DNA of 64,000 bases from a virus: positions 1-64,000 of the IMG/VR virus record IMGVR_UViG_3300018421_000010. One strand, given 5' to 3'. Of the stretch, positions 34,419 through 44,100 are shown one piece after another (the first letter of the stretch is position 1; every line of letters starts with the position of its first letter). The position numbers and the translations under genes are program-made. Below the pieces are notes generated by a model, which did not search any database, had not been told where the DNA came from, and saw only the letters and a program-made list of their open reading frames with translations.

Positions 34419-35589
34419 TGACGATTTTCAAGGCATCGTCATTCCATTGCTCTGTGCTGTCAATAAACGGATTGTACATTTCAAGTACTTCTAGCGGCAT
34501 CAGGCACTCATGCATATTCATAGCGTCTTGTGCTTGGAATATCAGTCTGTTTGCACATGCTACAGCATACTTACAATCAGCACAATCCTTAACAGTGGAA
34601 GACTTTGCCAAGCCTTTTGCTATTAGTTGATCCCTCTTTGCCAATATTTCTTCAAAACTTAAACCTGTTACTTCTAATTCTTTATGTTGTGTAAAGAACG
34701 CTTGTTCGTGTAGCATAACATTTAGGAATACACGAGGTGCATCAAAGCCAGGAATAATAGTTAGCCCTATGAAGTTCATTGAGTTACAGTACAAGTTAGC
34801 CATACTCATTGTAACATCAGCATAGTTATCTTGATCTACTACTTCTTTTAAGAAGTTGTTCCATGCTACTAGATTCTTACGCTGGTGTAATACACTTGGT
34901 GCTCTAGAGAACGCAGGGTTCATTTCTAGAATAGTTTCGTAATCTTCAAGAATCTTGTATAGCAGTTTGTTGTAGTTTTCTTTAGTTAGATGTTTTTGCA
35001 TTACATTACTTGCTTGTAATGTCCAACTCCAGTCAATGTTTTTAGGAGTTTCATTTGCAAAGAACTCTAGTTTTGCTTTTATGTCTTTGAAATATTCTTC
35101 ATCATTAAGTATACGGTCAATATCACCTACTGGCATAATAAACTCAATGATCATTTCATCTCTGTATTTTGCAGGATCGTCAAGTATTGAAAATACTTCA
35201 CGTAGTCTTTCCATGCTTACATCGTCTATTTTGCTAGGTGTAGCAATACGTGCTTTTGTATGTTCACGCATGATATCCTGTATAATAGGATTGTTAAGAA
35301 TATTGTCTGTATTATTTGCTGAGAAAAGATCAGTTGGACCAATAACAAACTCACGTAAATTAAGTCCTGTGCGTGTTACGCCGTCTGCAAGTTCTTTTGC
35401 AGTAGTTAACATTGCATCCATTGTAGCAACGTCTTGATTTTTGTTAACAAAACAACCTAAACAACCATGGTTACAACCAGTGAGTCCTTCAAAGTTAATT
35501 AGTACGTCAAACTTTTGTGCATGACTAGGAGGTAGACTCTCAGGTCCACTGTATCTCATCTGCTTGCAGTATGATTGTTGCATTGTCAT
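34408..35589 (-). CDS. Radical-SAM protein, five-member family member 1
   Basis: 393 residues. GCNHGCLGCFVNKNQ holds C39, C43 and C46; then IGPTDLFSANN, and CADCKYAVAC with a last CLMP. The PF(L/M)YE segment of its relatives is altered (NVMLHEQAFF). The ATG sits in an ATGA overlap with the 236-residue gene. It is the first enzyme gene after the candidate precursors and two unknown genes. Confidence 0.9.
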   Translation of the reverse strand: MTMQQSYCKQMRYSGPESLPPSHAQKFDVLINFEGLTGCNHGCLGCFVNKNQDVATMDAMLTTAKELADGVTRTGLNLREFVIGPTDLFSANNTDNILNNPIIQDIMREHTKARIATPSKIDDVSMERLREVFSILDDPAKYRDEMIIEFIMPVGDIDRILNDEEYFKDIKAKLEFFANETPKNIDWSWTLQASNVMQKHLTKENYNKLLYKILEDYETILEMNPAFSRAPSVLHQRKNLVAWNNFLKEVVDQDNYADVTMSMANLYCNSMNFIGLTIIPGFDAPRVFLNVMLHEQAFFTQHKELEVTGLSFEEILAKRDQLIAKGLAKSSTVKDCADCKYAVACANRLIFQAQDAMNMHECLMPLEVLEMYNPFIDSTEQWNDDALKIVNAR

Positions 35590-36296
35590 TCTGTTATTCC
35601 CTCATCAAATAATTCTAGCATATTATTTGCAACACCATGTTTTATTAATGTGTTATATAAGTCAGCACCTTGATACTTACTTTCATTGTTAAAAACTCTA
35701 ACATTTAAGTTACTAGTTGGCCACGGACCAAACTTATGTCCTAACAAATACAAAACATCAATAGCATATGTTGCTATATATACAATATTTAGCCCGATTT
35801 CTGTATCACTATCAGTGTATTCTAACTCTTCTGGCACAAGTTCTTTATACTTGTCGTTATATTTGCTGGCTTGATCAATACAGAACAATGCAACGTGTTG
35901 CATTTTGTCTAACAAATCGTCAAATAATTTTCCATGTTCATTAATATACTCGTCGATCATATCATTTGACCACAGAGTATTCATTGCAGCATCAACATTG
36001 TTATATTCTTGACCTAATTTTCTTTTTGCAATTAGTGCTATAATTCTAGCTAGTAAAGGTGCTTCAACTAGAAAATTAATTTTAATATATTCATTTAGTA
36101 GTTCTGCATCAACAGTGTCAAACTGTACTTTAAAGTTTGTGTTAGCAATATAGACTAAGATATGTTTTACAGATAATACTTTTTTACTTTCTTCATAATT
36201 TACATGAAGAGTGTAATCATCACTATCTGCTTTGATCTTATAAATTTCTGCTAGATCTGTTGGTTTTAAAGGTAGTATATAACTTTGTGTTGACAT
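35586..36296 (-). CDS. Unknown protein between precursors and radical-SAM genes
   Basis: 236 residues, soluble, mostly helical after an N-terminal beta part (residues 1-75, starting STQSYILPLKPTDLAEIYK). No CxxC, nucleotide-binding loop or membrane segment is seen. In ribosomal peptide clusters this position is often held by a leader-binding partner (RRE fold) or a chaperone; the N-terminal beta-region would be the place to look, but I cannot assign it. It overlaps the first radical-SAM gene by 4 nt and follows the 350-residue gene after 8 nt. Confidence 0.7.
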   Translation of the reverse strand: MSTQSYILPLKPTDLAEIYKIKADSDDYTLHVNYEESKKVLSVKHILVYIANTNFKVQFDTVDAELLNEYIKINFLVEAPLLARIIALIAKRKLGQEYNNVDAAMNTLWSNDMIDEYINEHGKLFDDLLDKMQHVALFCIDQASKYNDKYKELVPEELEYTDSDTEIGLNIVYIATYAIDVLYLLGHKFGPWPTSNLNVRVFNNESKYQGADLYNTLIKHGVANNMLELFDEGITE

Positions 36297-36304
36297 TGTG
36301 TCTC

Positions 36305-37357
36305 CTATACCAGTGGTTTTACTTTAAACAGCAAATACGGTATACGACTCTTACGCTTGTAGAAGAATTCTACTTCACTCCAAGCATTTCTAAGTGCTTC
36401 GTTATTTGCAAAATTAAATCCGCCCTCTGCTATTTGTACTACAATAGGAATAGTTTTAGCAAATTCTTTGTATACTTCTTCATATTCCCAATCTTCGTGG
36501 TTGTTAATGAGTTCTAAGAGTTCAGCATTATTGCCAACATCGTTCCAAAAATCTCTTAACACATAAAGTGCTTGCATGCGATTTTTATTTTGGAATGTAT
36601 CTTTAACAAATTGTACTTTGTCCCATGATGAATTACCGTTTGCATGGAACCAATCAATAATACCGTTAATAACACTAATATAACCAATTTTATTTTGTAG
36701 CATACCAATTACTTCATCAATCATTTTTTCACTGTGAACAGTGAATTTTTCACGCAAATGATTTTGTGTTACTAAGTTAATTTCTGCATACGTTTCATTT
36801 TCGTTATACTTGTCATTAATAAAGAAAAGTATATCATAACCCCAATGTTTACTACTTGGAGTGCCCATGTTATGCCATTCATTTTTAGCGTAAACATCTT
36901 CAACACAACCGTTAATATCATTTTCTGTAAATGTAGTGTATGTTGCGTATGTAATATCTCTTTGGAACACTAACTTTAAAAAGTCTTTTACTACATCTTT
37001 AACATCTTTGTTAGTTGCTGTTTGTAGTAGAGATGCAATATACTTTGCATATACACGAATTAAATCTAATGCATCATCAAATAATAAAAACTCTTTGTCA
37101 TTGTTTGACAAATATTCCCATGTGTTTATTTGATCAGTTGTAGTGAACGAAAGCATATCCGGATTTGCATTAGGATAATCTGTAAGTAGTGTATTAACAT
37201 ACGAGTCTCGTACTTGTGAGTGTCCTTCCGGTGCTACTAACACCATTTTTCTTGTTTGATCGCCTGCCCAAGGACTCTCTGCTAAAGCACTTACCATAGA
37301 GCTAGACTTTCCTAAATATTTCTTATTGTTGATATAATAAAAACTTTCACCTATCAT
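36305..37357 (-). CDS. Unknown protein directly after the candidate precursors
   Basis: 350 residues, acidic, helix-rich. The N-terminus (YYINNKKYLGKSSSMVSALAE) contains GKSSS, which looks like a partial P-loop but lacks the full GxxxxGKS pattern; it is followed by MVLVAPEGHSQVRDSYVN, so an ATPase- or nucleotide-binding fold cannot be excluded. I do not recognise the family. The ATG overlaps the stop codon of the 127-residue gene (TAATG), so it is translationally coupled to the precursors and is probably part of the same pathway. Confidence 0.7.
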   Translation of the reverse strand: MIGESFYYINNKKYLGKSSSMVSALAESPWAGDQTRKMVLVAPEGHSQVRDSYVNTLLTDYPNANPDMLSFTTTDQINTWEYLSNNDKEFLLFDDALDLIRVYAKYIASLLQTATNKDVKDVVKDFLKLVFQRDITYATYTTFTENDINGCVEDVYAKNEWHNMGTPSSKHWGYDILFFINDKYNENETYAEINLVTQNHLREKFTVHSEKMIDEVIGMLQNKIGYISVINGIIDWFHANGNSSWDKVQFVKDTFQNKNRMQALYVLRDFWNDVGNNAELLELINNHEDWEYEEVYKEFAKTIPIVVQIAEGGFNFANNEALRNAWSEVEFFYKRKSRIPYLLFKVKPLV

Positions 37358-37740
37358 TATCTTCTTCCCCTTGAGCCGTGACAGCTATAATGGCAACTAC
37401 TATGACAGATTCTCCAATCAAAATATGTGTTAGTTAGTCTGCCTTCTATTTGGTTAACTGTGCGTGAAATACAGTTAGTTGCAAAATTTTGTACCTCACT
37501 TGCATATACTTTTAGATTATCTCCAATGTTATTTGGAAGATCTGCTGTACTATATGTTCCTTGTCCTGCGTTTACATACTCATAACGTCTGTTACCGTAA
37601 GCAGTTCCAGAACCCCAACCACTTACGTTTGCATAATAGCACGTAGCATTGAAGTTAATAGTCTTGTCAAAAGATCTAAGACGTAGATACGCATTGTTAT
37701 AGTATCTTGTTTCTAAAGAAGCGTGTGACTCGCCTGCCAT
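37357..37740 (-). CDS. CHxS-tail protein 2, candidate modified peptide precursor
   Basis: 127 residues. It shares with its neighbour FDKT(I/V)N, GTAYGNRRYEYVNA (about residues 47-60), YFD(W/F) and the final RICHSSCHYSCHGSRGRR (110-127). Cys lie at 112, 116 and 120, each followed by His-Xaa-Ser, so the tail is three tandem CHxS tetrads and a basic end. Upstream Cys occur near 33 and 89. The layout (long variable front, short conserved Cys-rich tail, radical-SAM genes next door) suits a ribosomal peptide with a C-terminal core. Alternatives are a metal-binding virion tip or small structural protein. Start and stop overlap neighbours as TAATG. Confidence 0.7.
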   Translation of the reverse strand: MAGESHASLETRYYNNAYLRLRSFDKTINFNATCYYANVSGWGSGTAYGNRRYEYVNAGQGTYSTADLPNNIGDNLKVYASEVQNFATNCISRTVNQIEGRLTNTYFDWRICHSSCHYSCHGSRGRR

Positions 37741-38114
37741 TACCTTCTCCCTCTACTGCCGTGACAACTATAATGGCAACTTGTATGACAAATACGAAAA
37801 TCAAAATACTGATTAGTTATTCGACTTTCGATTAAATCACAAGTTCTTGTTATAGCATTTAGTGCCTGGTCTATCATATGTCCTGCATCTACTAGTGTAG
37901 TATTGGGATACACGTTTCCGTTGTAATCACTGTTAGGAGCATTTACATACTCATAACGTCTGTTACCATATGCAGTACCTGCGTTGTAACCGCCATAGTT
38001 TTGATTAGTATAAACTGTGGCTGCTACGTTTACAGTTTTATCAAACCCTCGCAATTGAGCACCAGCATTGCCGGTAAAATAATCTCTTGCGGATGTTCGA
38101 TTCATGTTTCCCAT
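37740..38114 (-). CDS. CHxS-tail protein 1, candidate modified peptide precursor
   Basis: 124 residues, paralogue of the next gene. The tail is RICHTSCHYSCHGSRGRR at residues 107-124 with Cys at 109, 113 and 117. Compared with its paralogue, eight of the 18 tail codons differ, but seven of these changes are silent and one is Ser to Thr, so the peptide is conserved by selection. The ATG lies 3 nt after the stop codon of the 4221-residue fibre, with AAGG about eight bases upstream, so it is part of the late fibre transcript. It could be displayed on the virion after modification. Confidence 0.72.
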   Translation of the reverse strand: MGNMNRTSARDYFTGNAGAQLRGFDKTVNVAATVYTNQNYGGYNAGTAYGNRRYEYVNAPNSDYNGNVYPNTTLVDAGHMIDQALNAITRTCDLIESRITNQYFDFRICHTSCHYSCHGSRGRR

Positions 38115-38117
38115 GGA

Positions 38118-41100
38118 TTATACCTTAACTTCAACTACATCTGTACCGTCTTCAATAGCAACACCAATTAATAATGTGTATTCTGCTATAGTACTTAGTT
38201 CGTCTATAGCACGGCCTGCACCGTCCTGATCAGCAATAATATACTGACCTTTCTTAGCAGAACCGTTAATCTTACATGGAACACGACCTTTTAGTGCAAC
38301 GAACGGCCACATTGGATCATCTCTGTTATCGTCTGTTTGGTTCATCATCAAACCTGGCTGTGTTGATACAACGCCTGCTAGTTTCATGCCTTCTTTGTAT
38401 AGTGTAACTTCTTTGTCGCCACCAATACCTAGTACTGTACCTGGAGCATACACTGCGTCTGCTTCGTATTTCTCTGCCAAGTCAGCCCAGTTAGCACTTG
38501 CTGCTGTACCTTGATAAACACCGCTGTTGTCAACGTATGAAACATCTGTACCGTCACGTCTAAACTGAACAATACGATCGGAGTTAGCACCAGCTGCCAT
38601 GTAGAATCTGTTAGCATGATATTCAATCTTACCAACGTCATTACCTGGGTTACCAGTCCATGTTTCGTTTGCGTTTTCCATAAAGCGGATGCCTGGTGAG
38701 TTACCATCATTGTTGTATGAACGTAGTGCCCAGTTACCATCTTCGTTTAGGAAACCTTGTGATGCATCGTCTGCATATAGTCTACCATAGATAGTGTTTG
38801 AACTGTTGTTTAAACGTAGTTCACATGATCCAGTATTTGCAGAACGGAACGCCATTGCGTTTGTTTCATTTGGATAAATGTGCCAGCCTGCGTAGTTGCC
38901 ACCTTGCCAGTAAATACCTGAGTTGCTTTCAATGCGTACCCAGTTATCAACATATAGCTCGCCTGCAATGTTTGCACCGTCGGAACGTGTTTGAACTTTC
39001 CAACTACCATTGTGCATCATTTCAGTTTGGCCGCCGTGTACACCGTAGAACAACCACTGGTTATTTACATCGTTGTAGATACCAGTTGCTGTACCGCCAT
39101 CATGCATGAATACTGCACGACCATCAATGCTAAAGCCTTCCCAGTTACCATAACCACTACCGCTAATTTGGATTGAACCGTAGTCGCCTGTTGGTTCTCT
39201 TAAGTAACGTGTAGTTTGGTTACCAACTGCAATAAACTGTTTAACAACTAGTCGACCATCTGTTGTAAGTGCCATAGCACCAGCTGCTACGCCGTCACCA
39301 TCATGTCTCCACTTCCAACCACGGTCTGTGTCGTTGTTCATTGTAAAGGTCATTGCATAGTCATTCAACCAACCCATTGTTTGACCACTAAACATACCAA
39401 TTGAGTATGAGCTGTTGTTCCAAACACGTAGTTTGTCGTAACTATCGCTGCCTTCGCCGTCAATGTAACCAATGTTATAACGTGTGCCACTTGCAAACAA
39501 GTCTGGGAATGTACCAGCGTTTAGATTGCTTGCATTACGGAAGAATGCACTATCATTACCATCTAGTAAGTCTGCATCTAAGCCGCTGCCGCTACCATCG
39601 TTACCAGCATGCCATACTTTGTATGCATTAGCACCCATTGACCAACCGCCAACTGCTAGATCGTTTGTACTTCCGTCTAGACCAAAGTGTACAGCATAGT
39701 CGCCACCAATATGGAATGTTAAGAATGCATCATATTGGTTAGCACCGTTACCTTGATATAGTTGTAATGTGTTAACTTCACCAGTGTTTTGAATTGTTGT
39801 TGCAGGAGCACTAATTGTAAACACACCGCCACTAAATGCAGCACCAGTATCAACACGTAGGAAGCTACTTGCATGCAATCCGTCTAGTAGGTCTGCGTTT
39901 AAGCCTGAACCTGCACCGTCGTTAGCGTCAGTCCAAATAGCACCGCCGTTAACATAACCAGTTGTAGCGTTAAAGCTACCATTAACATCTAGGTTATAAG
40001 TACCGCTTGGATCTTTGTTAATACCAACTTTACCATCACCGCGTACTGAGAATACAATGTTACCATTAGTTTGACTTACGTCATTGTTAACACGGAAGAA
40101 TGTGCTTGCCGCAGCATTGTTTGAGTTAGTGTCAAGTCTTACGTTAACGTTGTTGTAAGAGTTAATGCTTAAACTATCGCCAGCACCCCAAGTATCGTTA
40201 CGTGAACTAATACCATGGTTTACATAGCCGCCAATTGCACCGTAGTTTCCATCCCAGTCAAAGCTAATGCCATGTACTTTTGCAAGTTCGCCTGTTGTGC
40301 CACCGCTTGAAATAAAGCGTCTATTAGTGTCAATAGTTTCAACGCCGCCTACATTATAACTGTTACCGTCAATAGCACCAGTTAGTGTAAGTTCAGCAGC
40401 AACTAAGTTACCACCAACGTACAAGTTCTTACCAAAGCTACCACCACCGTCTACACGTAAAGCACCTGTTGTAGTGCTTGTTGCTTGGTCAGCGGAGTTA
40501 ACGTGCAAGTAACCACTTGATGCACCAATGTCAATAGCAGTTGCAGCACCACCAATGTTGAGTGTAGTAACTGTATCGTTTAATAGATCAAATGTTGCTT
40601 GGTTAGTACCCAAACTACTTGCTTGTGTAATAACGTTTTTGTTAAGTCTAATAGCATCGCCTGCGAAACTTGCTACAAGTTCGCTTGTTTGGATGCCGCT
40701 ACCTGAACCAATACTTTCGGAACCATAAATGTTAACTATAGCACCAGTACCTGAACCAGTACCTGGGTTTGGTTTTAGATTTAGTTCAGAACCGTTAACG
40801 TTAAACTGTCCAGTAATTGGACCTTTTACACCAATTGTACCTGATTGTTTAGAACCTTGTGAACCTCTACCAAACTCTAGTTTGTGAGTATGTGCATCAG
40901 TACCACTTACTTCAACGCGATTAACTTGTGTTGTTGAAGTACTGCCTGAAGTTCCTGAATAGCCTGTGTCAATAAACACAGATCCTGCTACACCACTACC
41001 AGTGCTTGCACCGCCTTGTACTGTTAGATCTGCACCTTGCTTGTTAGTACCTAATGCATTTGGTGCTTTGATTACTGAATCAACTGGAGCAGTTTCTACT

Positions 41101-44100
41101 GCATCGCCACCTACAACCATTGTAGTATTTCTAACTGCTAGTGTACCAGATTTGTCAGCACCTAAAGTAATTAATGTTGCTGCTCTACCAATACTTAGTG
41201 ATGTAACTGTAGTATCGTATACAGTTGCACTTGTCTTAGTAGTTTTAATATCACCACCATCAACATTAAAGTCACCGTCAATTTGTAGGTTACCTAGTGA
41301 ATCAAGAACCATGCGTTCTGCTAAGAAGCCTGCTGCCATCAAGTTAAACTTGAAGCTAAAGTCTTCAGAACCAAACGTTACATCTGATGCAACAGCGTCA
41401 ATAGTACCACCAACTTCTCTGTTGTTGTTTGCAGTTTCTACTTGGAACTGCATACCAACACCAATACCTACTGCTGGTGTGTTAGAAACATCGTGACGTA
41501 TTTCAAGTGGTCTTGAAACACCAAAGTTGTTAGTATCTTCTACGAACGGAGCAACGTCATTTGACCATGCTGGGTTTCCTAATTCGTCAACAACCATAAC
41601 AGCACCTTGGCTACCAATTGGTAGTCTGTTTAGTGTTGTTGGTGATGTTGCATAAATCATATCACCTGCAATATACTGATCAAGTGCTGTACCACCTTTG
41701 TTAACAGGCACAGGGTTTAACATGTTACCTGGATCTAAGAAGTATTGACTGTCTAGTCCGTCAAGTGTACCTGCATCAAGTACGCCTGCTTTTAGTTCAA
41801 CTTCACCTGAATTTACATTAAACTGTGCTTTGCTGTATGAAGCAACACCTTCGTTTGTAAAGCTCTGATTACCTAATGTATCATCTGCTCTGTCAATATC
41901 AAGTTGTGTATCTTTATAATAGAAGTTTTGTCCACCGCTAGTATAGAAGTTACCAGTAATGTTTAGTGGTGAGTTAAGTGCTGTTCTTGTAGTTCTTACT
42001 GCATAATCCCAGCTGCTGTCACCTTTTAAGTATGTGTTACTGTTAGCAGAACCAATAGATGCAAGTCTTGATGTACTAATAACACCCGAAACAATGTTTG
42101 AAGCATCAACGTTTGCACTACCAGTTAGTGCCCAGTTTGCAGAATTTTTACTTGAAGTATTAATTTCGCCGTAAACTGTGATATTCTGATGGATAAAGTC
42201 TGCACTACCACTACCAGTTTGAACAAAGTTAATTGCACCTTGTACAACACCGTTTACACTGTTTAGAGCATCTTCTCTAAATTCGTGTACTGTGAAAGTG
42301 TTTTGACTTACTGTACCTGCGTAGTAGTAAGATCCACTTGACATTCCTGTTGGAGGGTTAGTACCTACAAAGCGGAATGCTCTACCAGCTGTAAATCCGT
42401 GGTTTGGTGAGTAGATCTTATCTTTACGTGTGTCAACGTTGTTGATAATAAGTGCATGTGTACCAGTTGAACTTACAGTAAAGTTAACTTTTGTACTTGC
42501 ATTTAAATCATACCTGTTGTATAATTCAATAGTGTTAGCATCAATTACTTTTACAAAGTAACTTTCACCCTGCAACATACCTCCAATTGGAGTGTTTGGT
42601 GAGCTTGCATAGTTAACAACGTCACCGTCATCAAATATATGACTTGTTATTTCAATCTGTGAATTTGCATAGTCAACATTACCACCGTTTGCTAGTGTAT
42701 CTGCATTAAATGCATTAAGCGAGTTACCACCTAGTGCAACAGTATCAACTTGTGCATTGTTATCTTCAATGTACTCGTTAGTACTTGTTGATGCAACAAA
42801 CTTGCCTGCAAGTAGATCAACATACAGTCTGTTGTCAACGCTAAGTGCTGAAATTTGGAAAGCTGAACTTGACTGTCCGCCTAAGTTTCCTGTTGCTGCA
42901 CTCAATACATCTGTTGTTGTATAACCACTACCACCTCTAACCAAGTCAACGCTTGATACTTGGCCGTTAGTAACTGTGATATCTGCTCTTGCACCAGTAC
43001 CTGAACCGTTAACATTTGTTAGTGGTACGTTGTTATATGTTAAAGAACCTGTTGTAGGAACATAACCTGAACCGTTACTAATATTTGCTAAGTCAACTGC
43101 AAGTAGTACACCTTCAGCTTGTGCAGTAACAACACCTTGTGTTTTTGAGTTAGCTGCTGTAACAGTTACACCGTTTGTAAATGATGCTCCAGCAGGCTCA
43201 TATCTCAAATACTGACTGTCACTGTCTTGAATCATTGTGTACTGAATATCACGTGTTTCAGATGAGCCAGTGTTTGTGATGTATGTTGTAGTGTTGTTGC
43301 CATTTTTGCTTAGTGTATTAGCACTAATATTGTTGCTAAATGTGCCAACAATGTTTGTTAGGTAAACAGTAGTTGCACCACCGTTGTCTTCATCAACAAT
43401 AGCAGTAGCACCTGTGTTTGCTTCAACAATTACATCATCTTCGTTAAACTGTGTTGGAGCACTTAGAGTAAACAGTGTACGTGGATAACGTTCTTGTGCA
43501 ATGTCACCCTGTAATGGCTCTTGTGGTGGAATATCATCAGTTAGATCATATCTACCAAATTTTGTGTTTGTAGTGAACAAACTAAAGTTACGTGTTGCAG
43601 GAATAATATCTGCGTTCAACAAACCTTGTGCGTTCATTTGTGGAACAGCACCACTAACTGAGTTAGTAGATACGCTCTTATCAATAAAGTCACCTAGTCT
43701 GTTTGCTAAGAAGCTACGCTGTGCCAACTGTGTTGTCAAACGTGTATCTGTAGCACCACCTGGTTCGTTGTCACCTAGTCCTGGATCAGTTGAAATTGCT
43801 TCAATAACAACATCTGAAACTGCAAGTTTCAGTGCTGAAAGTTCACCAACTGTAACTGTGTTTTTAAATGTAATGTTACCAGTTCTGTTTTCTGCAACAA
43901 TGAAGTCACCAACTTTAAAGTCACCTAGTTCGTTAGTACCTGAAGAGTAAACTCGTCCTGGTAAGTCACTAAACTGTTCGTATTCTTCTCTTGTAATACC
44001 ACCGTTCTGTGGTAGAGCGTTATAGTCTGTACCAGAACCTGCATATTCCCAAGTGTGTGATGAACTGTTAACAATTGAAGGTCTATGGAAACGTATAAAT

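Noticed and set aside
25583-35589. One of the radical-SAM proteins as PqqE
   Set aside because: None shows the PqqE pattern around its first cluster that I can recognise, and none is near pqqA; left open as a possible substitute only.
38100-38140. TATAAT-like sequence before the CHxS protein gene
   Set aside because: It is made by the fibre stop codon context (GGTATAATCC) and has no -35 at the right spacing; the gene is more likely on the fibre transcript.
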